Source of the DNA: Phragmites australis
Lineage: Eukaryota > Streptophyta > Magnoliopsida > Poales > Poaceae
Length of the DNA: 64,000 bases
NCBI RefSeq assembly: GCF_958298935.1
Contig: NC_084933.1
Coordinates: 30,032,334 to 30,096,333, forward strand
Direction of reading: 5' to 3'
Under the pieces are notes generated by a model. That model was not told where the DNA came from. It saw nothing but the letters and a program-made list of their open reading frames with translations, and made no database searches. The translations under genes were made by a program, and so were the position numbers. Positions 1-11,265 of this stretch are shown here, in pieces (position 1 is the first letter of the stretch; every line of letters starts with the position of its first letter).

Positions 1-68
1 AGTGATTTTTTTTACTTGATAACAAAACTGTGTTGATAACCTAGTTAAACTAATTTCTTTCTTCGTGA

Positions 69-3000
69 ATGAAGATTGGCCAGTTCAACACATTAGAGCT
101 TGAGCTGAAGACACCTTTTGTTCTACGAAAGGTATGATTTAAATATCAACCAAGTTTGTCTCAAGAAAAAAAAAGAAATATCTAATCATTGTGTTTTTCG
201 ACTATGGTATAACAACATAGTTTTCAATTTTCAATTAATAATGAATAGCTGTTTGTCTACACTCTACAATGTCAATTTAAGTCCTGTAATACTTGAGGCC
301 TAAGCTGAAATGGCTGCCATATTCTTAGGATGTCTGGCCCAAACAGAGTTCTGTGGATATAGTTTTTTCTTTGTAATCTTAACCCCTATTCTGCAGCTTT
401 TGTGACAAGACCAACTTGTAGATGTAATAGGAAAAACTAAGCACCTCCATCAGCTTCGATATTGCTTGTACATACTAAGCAGATAAAAGTTATCTACATT
501 TTTGAATTGCACTTGGCATGAGGCTTGAGACTTCTGTCTACCAGATTTGAACTTGTCGTTTGATGGCATCATAGTGCTATCCTTCGGTCTCTATTCTCCT
601 TATTGAATCTTGCTTATGAGCTTGATGATCGCTGCCCATGAATCTTATGATCTTTTCAGTCTTTGACCTTTATAGTTTGTAAAATTACTTTGTATTTAAG
701 AAAGTAATCATGATGTTTTGGCTTTTTAATTTTTTCCGCCAGGTGAGGTCAGAGTAATATTCTTTTCATTATGCTTATTGTGTTGCATCGCAGTAGAATT
801 TTGGAGTGAATTGATGTTTCTTGTGACAATGCATTTCAATCTTTTCTAATTGTTACTGTTTCTTCAATGAAGTATGTGCATCTTGTGTAGGAAGCATGGG
901 ATTGGTTAGCACTTGATACCATCCAGCAAGCATGTGGTATGTGAGTTTGACTCATCAGTGCTAATTATGAATTGTCTGCACAATCAAATATTCATTTCAT
1001 CTTCCATTTTAAGTTGGTGTTAAAATTGTGTATATGAAACCTGGTGACTCGTGTGACCACCCTTTGATGCCATATTTTAAAATCAGCTTCTCCAAATCTT
1101 CTCTGTTTCTGTTGCGGCGCTTTCATGCGAAACATAGTGTTTTAACTCAGTCCATCCGAACCTATTGTAGATCCTGCTGCAAGTGCTGATCTAGCAGTTA
1201 TTCTCATGCAAGAAGGTCTTGCCCACCTATTCCTCATCAGTAGAAGGTGAGTAGAATTATTGCGCCATTGTTTAACAACAAATATTTGATTTTTGTAATA
1301 CTTATTGAATCGCCTTATTTTATGTGTAAGGTGACAATGTTGTTATCTACATAGAGTTAATATCTTAACTATTAGCTCCTCTAGTTCTCATTTTAAGCGT
1401 ATTTGTTATCACTTTGCAGAATCCTTTGCTTGTTGCACACCTTTTATATGAACTTGCTATTATTTAAGTTGCCATTTATTCATAGTTGGCGCTCTTTTTT
1501 TTTTTGGTGGGTGGGTAGTAATTCCATGAACATGAAAAAAATAGAGAGATCCCGAGTATATTGTTATCTAAAGGTTCCCTCTCCCTAAATGGTTACCCAA
1601 TCGAAATAATATTTTCCAGTATTAACTAAAGAAGAACACATGTAGTCTTTTTTTTTTTACTTGCGTTCTTCTAAACAGCTTAACAGCAACCAGAGCACGT
1701 ATTGAAACATCAATTTCTAGGAAGCATGGTCCTGCAATTGCTGGTTACGAGTCAGTACGATAACTGGTTCTTCAAGTGTCAACTAGGAACGAAATTGCTT
1801 TGTTCATTTCCTATTGATTTCCAGTTTCTTCTGTTTTCATATGGGCCCCCAAGTTCTTTGAGCATGTTTTGCAAGTAAGTTATGCACACAAAGTTCACAA
1901 GTAAATGCAAACATGCATGCAATCAACATTTGACTGAGGCAAAATTAGGTGGATACCATCGCAAAAGTACCCATATTGGAAAATACCTGGGCCCACATGT
2001 CATCCTTACACTGATGGTATTTTTCAACTTTTGTGATTTTTACGATGGTACCTAACAAATTGCCACTTTGACTGATGTGTTGCATTACTTGGCTGTAGGC
2101 TTTGTTGAAGCATATTGATTTTGAAGTAGTCCAATGTGTTGTAATTGCAAGCCCTGGTTTTATGAAGGTAATCCTCATGTACTTTGTTTAAACTCATCTT
2201 TCTAGGGATAAATGCTTAATCACCGGTCAGTTTGCTGGTCTATTGCCGTTAGCTTTTTGTTCTATTTACACCACTATATTTGAATTATAAGACACAAATG
2301 ATCACCGTGTTGGCTGCACATGATATCAGAGTCGCATTTACAATCGTTTCCAAGTCAAAAGAAAAAATCATACTAGTCCATCGGTCATTCTGTTGGTAGT
2401 TGCTACTGTTACTTGCACAAATGAAATGCCCCAATCTTCACAAAACAATGCCAACTTATCTAATTATTGGCTGTCCTTGTTCCTTTTATCTTAACAGGAT
2501 CAATTCCGCGATTATTTATTTCTTGAAGCTGCGCGGCGAGATTTAAGAGTAATAATTGAGAACAAATCACGCCTTATTCTTGCACATGCAACTTCAGGTT
2601 ACAAGTGAGTTATTCGATCTGAATATCTGGATAGTTATTTTTTTCCCTCTGGGAGATAATATTCTAGCATCGGTTCTTATCAGTGTAATATGTATGAATT
2701 TTGGCTGGTTATCTAATCTTCTGATTGCATCTAGTTAGCTCTAGCTTTATGACCTGTTGGAAACTTATTTTCTGTGATATTCTCAGATGTGCGTAACTAT
2801 TGTTTGATGGAAGTGGTTCCCGTACATGTGATAAGCTGCATGATCTTTCTGCCTTTCTGGAATACCCTGATCCTCTAAGCTCATTCTGTATTTGCTAAAT
2901 GATTTTTAAGTGATCCTTTTTGTGTTTATTTGATTGTCCTTTTGTCCTTTACCATTCTAGTGGTCCTAATTTTATGCTTATTTGTTTGCTGGTTTCGTTT

Positions 3001-6000
3001 GTTAGGCATAGTTTGAAGGAAGTTTTGGATACCCCAAGTGTGATGTCACTGATAAAAGATACAAAAGCAGCACAAGAGGTAAGTCTGACTCAGAAATAGA
3101 ACTGTCACCAAATATGCTAATTTATGTATGGAGCTGTCTTAAACAGTTACTTTGATTCATTAAAGCATATTGCGCTCAGTCTAGACAGATAGTATCAGCT
3201 TCTCTTATCTGTTTCCTCTTCATATTTCTTTTCTAATTTGTAGGTTCGAGCTTTGCAGGAGTTCTTCAATATGCTTACTAATGTAAGTGTCTTCAAGTGA
3301 AACCATTTTTTTTAACAGTTGCCTTTCTAAACGTGCAATAATTATACAAAACTTTTCTATTCTGGTGCTGCTGGTTAGAGTTGCCCTTTATATGTTTATA
3401 TGTTTGCACCTTGTTTCAAAAGAGAAGTTTAATAATGACTTTATATATGTATGAATTACAGCTGCTAATGCTGCTTAGTTGAAGCATTTTGATTGAAACC
3501 ATCTGTTTGCTGATTAATTGCAGGACTCAGCCCGTGCCTGTTATGGACCAAAGCATGTTGAGATTGCACAGGATTGTCTTGCTATCCAGACTCTTCTAAT
3601 AACTGATACTTTGTTTCGGTACGTTCACGAATTTGATGATATGCTATGACTGCCAATTAGAACAAACAGGAAAATTGCAATCATAAAAACCAAAGATAAA
3701 TCAGTCTTGGTGCAACAGAAATATGCAGGGCATTGTGTTAGGCTATATAAGCTCGCTGGCCTAACTTGCTATAGATGAGTGGTATTGCCTCACAAGTCAC
3801 GAGGAAACAATAGATTAATGAACTATGTGGGCTTTCTGAATTTTTTTGGTTAGTTTTCTTGTCCTTAATTTTCCTGATATAGATGGGCACTCGATACAAC
3901 AATGATCACAGTAGCAATTATCAGACCTAACTAATGAATACAAACTTGATAAAAGAAGGAAGTCATTCCGATGTAGCCTGCTTTTTTTTAAAGAGATCGT
4001 GAATCATGTCATGGCAGCAGCTTGTCACTGAACTCACTCAGTTAATGTTGTTAACGGCATTTTCAAATTGATCTTTTCCAAACGAGCGATTAATATGTGG
4101 TGCTCCGTCAACACTGAGCAGTTCTTTTCTGTTGTTGTGGCCATAACAAGTGATGTCCCATATTTCATAGGTATGCTTTGTGAGCTTGGTACCATGATAT
4201 TTCTGGAGTAGTTTCAAGCTGTATATCCATATGATACTGCACATATCATTCCTATGTACATCTGATACGATTTGATAAATTTATGCATTGCGACTATTTA
4301 CATGTGTCCCTGCTGAGTCATTGAACTCCTAATTTTGAAATATTCTCCCTATGGCTAGTACTTACAACTATACTAAATATTTGGTTTGTACATATAATTT
4401 CCGTGGTGACTGGTGAGAAATAACAGTTGAACCATTTGTTTTCACTTGCAGAAACACTGGCATTGCTACCAGGCAAAAGTATGTGAACTCGGTTGAATCA
4501 GTCAAGAAGTACGGTGGCACAGTGCACATATTTTCCTCAATGCATGTCTCCGGCGATTGTGAGTGATACCCTATTTTTTCTCTCGAATACGCAGGTGAGC
4601 TAGGTATTATTTCATTATAGAAGAAAGAGAACAAGAACAACACCAATCCCACCCCTTACAAACTTTTTTTTTAAAAAAAAACGCTTGCGCTACTGACTCA
4701 AATAAAGTAACGACCCGACTAAAAAACAGCAGCATCTAGGTAGCCTCCGAGACTAACCCTTGGAGCTCCTTAGCCCCGGCTGCACACCACAAAGTGCTCT
4801 CTGCTTCCACTGCCTGCATAACTTTATTTGCATCATGAGAGGTAGCATTAAAATGCAATCATTTTGATGTTTCCAAAGTTCCCAAGCAACTAGAATCATC
4901 AAGGAGTTAAGCCCTTTCCTTTGCTGCTTGTCTACCCGCCGGATTGATCGACTCCATCAGGCTGAAAAACCATCAACATCATTCGAGACCAACCCGCCAG
5001 AAGACAAAGAACCAAACTTGCTGTGAAACCACACAGGAGATAAGGAGGTGCTGTGTTGTCTCATCACATTGATCACAAAGAGGTCAGCAGGGAGGATGAG
5101 GAAGATCTCGTTTCGTTAATCTGTCAGTTGTCCAACAACGAATGAGTAGGGCCAGCCATATGAAAAATTTGCAGCGTAGTGGAGCCCATGATTTCCAAAT
5201 CCTCTTCCACGGCGCAAACCTGATGGTGCCCGCAAAGAAAGCTTTAAAGGCTGACTTGCAAGAATACGTCCCCGAGCTAGATAATTTCCAAGAGTGCTGA
5301 TGCTGTACATCATGCTGTAAAACAATATCTTCCATCAAATCCTACACCATCAAATACTCCTCAATGGCTTGCACTGTCAGAGCACCTTTTATATCAGAGA
5401 CCCAACGGCGATTATCAAGTCCCTGAGCAACTGTCCTTTGATTTATAGCTCGCTTAGGGACCAAAGCAATAAGATTAGGGCCAGCTTGGCTAGAGTTGGA
5501 CCATGCAACCACCTGCCAGACCAAAACTTGGTGTCCATTCCATTACCAACCAAGGTCACAGTAGCCATAGAAAACATTGCTTGAGCACATGGATGTTCCT
5601 GCACTTGTATACCTGACCAAGGTCTGGTAGGATCAGTTTTTTGCAACCAAAGCCACCTCATACGTAGAGCCTAACCAAGAGTGATCAGATTATAGATACC
5701 CAGGCCTCCATACTCAATTGGGAGGCAAACTCTCCATCAAGCCACTAGGCAATTAATGCCATTAGCTTGCTCCTGCCCCTTCCAAATAAAACCTCATCTC
5801 CGCTTGTCAATCGCCGTGATAACCTATTTAGGAAGATCAAAAGCAATCATGAGATAAATAGGAACGGACGTGAGCACTACCTTGACCATGATGACGTGAG
5901 CATATTTTTTAAATATGCTTTGATCATGATTGCTCATTTCCAGCACAATCGATGAAAAATTACATATTAAGCTTCGTTTTATTTCATTTTCAAAGCAAGA

Positions 6001-6150
6001 AGGAAACTTTATAGTACTTTTACTGTTTGGTGCAGCGTTGCTTGTGTTTAAATTGCATTTCCGTTTGTTTGAACAGAATTAGCGCATTTGACGGGGATAG
6101 CAGCTATACTTCGTTTTCCCCTGCCGGATCTGGAGGACATCGAGATGTGA
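69..6150 (+). CDS. PELOTA: PELOTA (Dom34/PEL1) ribosome-rescue factor, 5' part outside the window
   Basis: Pelota pairs with Hbs1 to split ribosomes stalled on truncated or stop-less mRNAs. Exons joined by GT..AG: about 75-131, 891-936, 1171-1246, 1679-1754, 1854-1874, 2099-2167, 2498-2604, 3006-3078, 3244-3282, 3524-3618, 4452-4558, 6083-6150. They read in phase from [15 protein letters not shown] through [16 protein letters not shown] and [16 protein letters not shown] to [11 protein letters not shown] and a TGA, matching the end of domain 1 and domains 2-3 of the eRF1-like fold. The N-terminal part would lie left of position 1. Oddities: an in-frame TGA (66-68) just before the first exon, so it must start at the AG of 73-74; a residue string missing before FFEHVLQ; and a last junction that stays open only with the acceptor at 6081-6082, giving GDSHLTG instead of the usual GEQLAQLTG. 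The family call is firm; whether this copy is fully functional is open. Confidence 0.85.
1951..2052. mobile_element. Short MITE (about 100 bp) in a Pelota intron
   Basis: The left end reads GGATACCATCGCAAAAGT and the right end, reverse-complemented, GGTACCATCGTAAAAATC, so the segment has imperfect terminal inverted repeats. A related copy in the opposite orientation lies at about 57964-58050 in the MAP3K gene. It ends 47 bp before the exon at 2099. The superfamily is not assigned. Confidence 0.6.
4655..5905 (-). mobile_element. 5'-truncated LINE (L1-type) 3' end in the last Pelota intron
   Basis: Read on the minus strand, the frames give the C-terminal part of a plant non-LTR reverse transcriptase: [23 protein letters not shown], then the zinc-binding zf-RVT region with [19 protein letters not shown] and [18 protein letters not shown], then [15 protein letters not shown] and a tail with [19 protein letters not shown]. 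Stops and frameshifts break the reading frame. The plus-strand T/A run near 4664-4680 fits the 3' tail. The polymerase core is absent, as in ordinary 5'-truncated insertions. Orientation is opposite to Pelota. Target duplications were not identified. Confidence 0.8.
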
Positions 6151-6162
6151 TTGCACCAACCC

Positions 6163-6434
6163 TTCGCAGCAGTTTAACATTCTTTTGGTTGGGATCAGAT
6201 AACATAAAACTGATATCATGTGTAACCTTATGCAGCTGATTTGATATAGGTAACTCTAGAAAGAAATTCAGCTACTCATAAGATATTATATTTGTAAATT
6301 CGCAGCAGTTTAACATTCTTTTGGTTGGGATCAGATAACATAAAACTGATATCATGTGTAACCTTATGCAGCTGATTTGATATAGGTAACTCTGGAAAGA
6401 AATTCAGCTACTCATAAGATATTCTATTTGTAAA
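6163..6434. repeat. Tandem duplication, two 136-bp units, just downstream of the Pelota stop
   Basis: Units 6163-6298 and 6299-6434 both begin TTCGCAGCAGTTTAACATTC and differ at only a few positions, for example CTAGA versus CTGGA and ATTATA versus ATTCTA. The repeat begins 12 bp after the Pelota stop codon, so the 3' UTR is probably duplicated. Confidence 0.9.
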
Positions 6435-6599
6435 TGGTTTGTTGTGCCATATTTGTTGGTTCTTTTCTTACTAAAGGGTCCTTGGTTCTCGGAATTGACA
6501 TTGCAAGCATGCATTAAAGCCTCGTAATCTAGGTCAGCCTTGTCTTTCACAGCCAAAACTGACTTAACAAAGTGTTTGTACGTGTAATCACATACTCTG

Positions 6600-7075
6600 A
6601 TTTTTTTTTCCCGAACAATGAGCAGAAGCACTGCTCTTCCATTTAAGAAGAAGAATAGTTTGACAAATTGTATATGCTGTGATTACATAAGAAAATAGAA
6701 TAACGCCTCAGAGTGAATTCCATAGCAGAAACTATCTTATCACTGGTTCACCATTGGTCAATCTCCTCACACTCATCTCCTCCTCTTTGATCATGTGAAG
6801 CACATGTATTAGCAGCGCTAACTTGTGTTTAAAATATTATCGATTTCTCTCATTCCAAATATTCTAAGCTATGTACATAATGACCGTTGGTACCGAACGT
6901 ATTTAATTCTTTGAATGCTTTTTTATGTTTGCATCCCACCATTAACATATAATTTGGTTTGATGTTGGGCCTTAATCATATCTTCCGTCCATACACGAAT
7001 TAGCTCCTAGACCTCTTTAGCGAGCAAAACCGCTATTTCTTACTTTTGATAACATAGTTGGCACTTCGGGTTACA
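6600..7075 (-). mobile_element. LINE 3'-end fragment
   Basis: On the minus strand the sequence reads as the C-terminal tail of a plant LINE polyprotein, with IWNERNRRIF and HMIKEEEMSVRRLTNGEP, broken by stops. Its 3' end (TTAAATGGAAGAGCAGTGCT on the minus strand) resembles the end of the fragment near 24980. No intact frame remains. Confidence 0.6.
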
Positions 7076-7124
7076 GTTGCCACATAATCTGATTTTACAA
7101 TTCATCACTTAGCATTGCCCTTTT

Positions 7125-7141
7125 TGGGGGGGGGGGGGGGG
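7125..7141 (+). repeat. Homopolymer G tract
   Basis: An uninterrupted run of G follows CCCTTTTT. It is a low-complexity tract, and its length is likely to be unreliable in sequencing. Confidence 0.9.
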
Positions 7142-7422
7142 TGCAGCCTTTACCCAGAAATGTTCTATTATATTGCTCTGCTGGAACTCTCCTGGAATCT
7201 AGTGCTCTGATGGCCAACTTGTGGCTATCTGTCATGCATTATTATTTGATTATTCTTCCCTTCTTTCTTTTTTGTTTTTCTCTTCTGGTGCACGGATAGC
7301 ATCATATGTCCTTGACCATACGCGCTCGGATCTCTTTTAAAGCAAAAATCATAGATTTTTCCGTACGTTTCTTCAACACAAGGCAACAAAGCGGTAGTAT
7401 ATCGTGGTTTAATAGCTGGAGT

Positions 7423-7714
7423 TTAGGGTCTGATTGTTTGAGTTTCTGCTTTTGTGCTTTTCTAAAAAGCTATGTTTTTGGTTTTTCTGAAAAGTTGATT
7501 TTGAAAATAGGCTGTTAGCTTCTATAATAAATTTTTAGTTTCTCAGAAAAGCATATCTCAGCGAGCTTCTCAGCTTTAGTTTATTTTTCTCAGAAGCAGG
7601 CTTCTGACTTCTCCAGAAACCACTTCTCTAGAACTCCGTTTGTTCTGACTTCTGGTTTCTGGCTTCTGCCAGTAGCAGAAGCAGAACTAGAAGCAGGAAA
7701 CAAACAGGACCTAA
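7423..7714. mobile_element. MITE with terminal inverted repeats (about 290 bp)
   Basis: The left end TTAGGGTCTGATTGTTT matches the reverse complement of the right end, TTAGGTCCTGTTTGTTT, at most positions. The interior is a series of TTCTGCTTCTGAAGC-type repeats able to fold back on themselves. No transposase is encoded. The target duplication is uncertain, so the superfamily (hAT or PIF-like) is not settled. Confidence 0.65.
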
Positions 7715-8059
7715 GTATATCATTTGCTAAGCCAATACAAAATACGTATGTGTAGTTGTTTGAATCTTTTAAGAAGGTTGACAGGCCACGAGTTGCATTT
7801 TCTGCCATTTATGATTATCATTTGGACTCATCAATTTGGCGTGTTGTTCTTGTTCGACATGTCCAGTGACAAATGGAAATTTCTGGACCTGATTATGGAC
7901 ATGATCGGCACATTACGGTACACGAATTTGTTTGCTTCCCAATCGTTTGCTTAGCATGTTCCAAGACTCAAGCTCGTAAGGTAAGCATGTAATTATTCTC
8001 TTAAAGAGACGGTAAACACGTAATCCTGAATGTAATTTGCTGAACGTAACCAGGGTCAT
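7715..8059. other. Intergenic spacer, nothing recognised
   Basis: AT-rich sequence between the MITE and the gypsy remnant. I see no coding exon, RNA gene or clear LTR here. Confidence 0.5.
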
Positions 8060-9435
8060 TTTATCTGTGCGCTGCTCGTCATCGTAGAGCAGAATAGTAT
8101 CGCTTTGTGCTTCATCAGATTTCTCTTCTCACGTATTATTCTATTGTCAGCTTCGCAGAGAAACTTATCAGTGAACCAACATATTCTGTCTGTTTATTTC
8201 GTCATGCTCTATAAGAAGACAAACACGAAAGCTTCACCAATTCGAGCAATAATGCAAAATGGTTTGAAGAACTTGAATGCAAGCTTCTGGTTTGCACGCA
8301 GAGCCAACGATGATTGAATATAAGGTTGCATCTTCAGATAAACTGAATCTCTCACTTAGAACTGGCGTTCAAAACGGTGTTTGTCAGTTTGCCTCTTCAT
8401 ACGCTGCTTGGCTCATAGTAGGTATTGCTATAGGAGTCGATTTATGACTTGTTTTTCCTGCAACCAGGTTGATAAGGAGGGCACGAAGCAAGCATCATTC
8501 GGAGAGATACTGAAGTGCCAAGGCTTGTACCCATAGAGTGCCTTGAATGGAGAACAATTAAGTGCTGAATGTGAACTGGTGTTGTACCAATATTCCGCCA
8601 AATGAATCTATTGACTCCATTTTGCAGGGCATGAATGCACAAAACAGCAAAGATAAGTCTCCATGCATTGATTGACACGCTTTGTCTGCCCGTCGGACTA
8701 GGGATGATAAGCGAAACTGAGACGAAGTTGTACACCAGCCAGCCAAAACAACTCGCGCCAAAAATTGCTGGTGAAAACAGGGTCCCTGTCTGACACTATG
8801 GACTCAGGTAGCCCATGGAGCTTGTAAATATGTAGCAAGAATTGTTTAGCAACCGATGCAGTAGTGTATGGATGGTTCAGTAATATGAAATGTGCATATT
8901 TAGTGAAAAGATCAACTACCGCAAGCACACAATTGGCAGTGGAAGAACGAGACAAACCTTTCACAAAATCCATGGAGACAATCTGCCAAGCTTGATGAGG
9001 TACATGCAGAGGTTGCAAAAGACCAGGTAAACGAGATCGATCTGGTTTAGCCTGCTGATATATAGAGCATTGTCTGACAAAGTGATGAACTGCAGTTTTC
9101 ATACCTTGCCAAGCAAAGATTTGTTTAAGTCGTCGATATGTAACAGGAATGCCCGAATGACCACCAACTGGGCTATCATGCAATGCTTGGATCAGTTTGG
9201 TTTGCAGATTTTCATCTTTGCCAATCCATATTCTCTTTTTATATCTTAAGATCCCCCCTTGGAAAGTGAAGTGAGGAACTGCTGCTATAGATAATGTCAA
9301 CTTTTGAATCAACTGTTGAGCTTGTTCATCTAGTTGGTACCTAAGGATTACCTCTTGAAGCCACTGAGGGGTGCAAACAGATAGGGCAGCACATGAAAGT
9401 TTAGAATGAGGGACACGAGATAAGGCATCAGTCAC
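8060..9435 (-). pseudogene. Ty3/gypsy integrase domain (decayed)
   Basis: The minus-strand frame from 9435 gives the N-terminal zinc region (HSGIPVTYRRLKQIFAWQG, then HHFVRQCSIYQQAKPD, where the second Cys of the usual CxxC is Tyr). It continues into the catalytic core with QIVSMDFVKGLS and ESIVSDRDPVFTSNFW. The integrase continues in shifted frames below 8735 (about 8060-8735) with KALYGYKPWHF, RMKRQTDKHRFERQF and VYLKMQPYIQSSLALR. Multiple stops and shifts show it is dead. No chromodomain was recognised at the left end. Confidence 0.85.
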
Positions 9436-10550
9436 CCTGTTATTTGCACCTTTCTTGTATATAATTATGTACTACAAGCCTAGCAACTTTGTGAAAACTT
9501 TCTGTTGCCAATGAGTATGAAGGCGTTGCTCAGTAAGATGGGATAAATTGCGCTAGTCAGTAAAGATAATGAACTCCCCTAGCTGCAGATAAGACCTCAA
9601 CTGTTGTATAGCAGTAAGAATAGTAAGGTATTCTTTCTCATATGTGGAAAGATCTTGTAATTTAGGACCCAAAGCTTTACTGATGAAGGCAAGTGGATGA
9701 CCTTCCTGTAGAAGAACAACACCTACTCTAATGTTACTAGCATTAGTTTCTATGCAAAAGGGCTTAGAGAAATTGGGCAATGCCAGCACAGGAATATGAC
9801 TTAATGCGTTCTTTAGTGCTTGAAATTCTACATCATATTCATGAGTCCGCACAAACAAGGAGTTCTTCTTCTGGAAGTTAGTAAGAGGTCTACTAATAAT
9901 ACCAAAATACTTGACAAATTTCCTATAGTACACAGTCAAACCTAGGAATCCTCTCAACTCCTTGATGCTCTGAGGTACATGCCAAGAAACAATGGTTGAC
10001 ACTTTCCTTGGATCAGTAGCAACTCCATCTCCACTAATGATGTAGCCCAAATAAGCTATTTTCCTCTGAGCAAAGATGCATTTGGATAACTTCACATACC
10101 ACTGGTCTTGTTTTAACAAAAGGAGAACATGTCTGATGTGAGTGATATGTTCCTCATAAGAGGTGCTATAGATAAGAATATCGTCACAAAAGACCAGAAC
10201 ACATTTCCTCAAGAGAAGTGATAAGGTCTTGTTCATGGCTGCTTGAAATGTGGCAGGGGCACCAGTTAGTCCAAATGGCATCACTCTGAATTCATAATGA
10301 CCTCTTTGAGTTTGAAATGTAGTTTTATACTCTTCACCCTTTTGTAACAAGATTTGGTGAAAACCAGCCTTGAGATCCAAACTTGTGAACCAACAAGCAC
10401 TGGAGAGCTCATCCAAGAATTCATCAATAATAGGAACAAGATATTTGCCTTTCTTTGTCAACACATTCAAATGTCTGTAATCAATACAAAATCTCCAGGT
10501 TTTGTCCTTCTTTTTGACCAAAAGTACCGGGGATGAAAAGGGGCTGAAAC
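9436..10550 (-). pseudogene. Ty3/gypsy reverse transcriptase - RNase H
   Basis: The longest open stretch, 9553-10521, encodes a typical RT: KTWRFCIDYRHLNVLTKK, FTSLDLKAGFHQI, YEFRVMPFGLTGAPATFQ and the active site VLVFCDDILIYS (about 10180-10191), then the RNase H start with PFCIETNASNIRVGVVL. The catalytic Asp usual in that position is Asn. The frame continues to the TDALSRVPHSK linker before integrase, interrupted by TAG at 9553-9555 and another at 9473-9475. The domain order RT-RH-INT places it in Ty3/gypsy. Confidence 0.9.
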
Positions 10551-10875
10551 TAGGCTAAATGAAACCTTTGTCCAGCATCTCGTGTACTTGTTTCTCTATT
10601 TCATCGTTGAGTGCATCTGGGTATCAGTAGGGCCTTATGTTGATAGGTCTGGCACCCTCAATTAGAGGAATAGTGTGGTCATATTCTCTAGGAGGTGGCG
10701 GACCAAAGGGTTTAGCAAACATAGTTGCAAATTCCTCTAACAAAGCTTGAAGCTCAGGTGGCAATTCTCATTTGGATGGAGGACTATTAGTTTCAAACTC
10801 AGACAACTAAAGGACATGAACCATGGCTCCTGCTAGAAGTTCAGACATTAAACCTTGCAACACAACAATATGTCC

Positions 10876-11240
10876 TTAATAAGGAATGGCCATCCATTTG
10901 AGTTCTTTTTGGACCTTCATGGGACTGTACTGTTCAAGCCAGTCCATACCCAGAATTAAGTCATAGTGTGGCAATGGCAGGACTTTGAGGTCAAACTGGA
11001 AAGAGTACCCTTGAATTGACCAGGTTGCTTGAGGTATATGAGTGTTACAGTTGAGAATACCTCCATCAGCAACTTTAATAGATACCACATGTTGAAGAGG
11101 AGCAATTCCTGTGAGAGTGTTGGCCAAAGTAGCACTGATGAAGGAGTGGAAAAAGCCTGAATCCACTAAAATCAGCATGTCCTGGTTCTGAATAGTGCCT
11201 TGAATCTTCATAGCATGAGCAGCTACTTACCCATACATAG
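10876..11240 (-). pseudogene. Ty3/gypsy aspartic protease
   Basis: The minus-strand frame contains the retropepsin signature ILVDSGFFHSFIS and, downstream, YDLILGMDWLEQYSPM. DSG replaces the more common DTG/DSGA form and is compatible with activity. It lies between the gag zinc knuckle and RT as expected. Stops in the 10522-10875 linker separate it from RT. Confidence 0.8.
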
Positions 11241-11265
11241 CCTCCTGTGATAAGAGCATAAAGAA

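Noticed and set aside
4038..4244. Frame in the Pelota intron containing CATGGCAGCAGCTTGTCACTG as an extra Pelota exon
   Set aside because: Resembles the expected QLA segment only superficially; frame and splice sites do not fit and the true end is found at 6083-6150.
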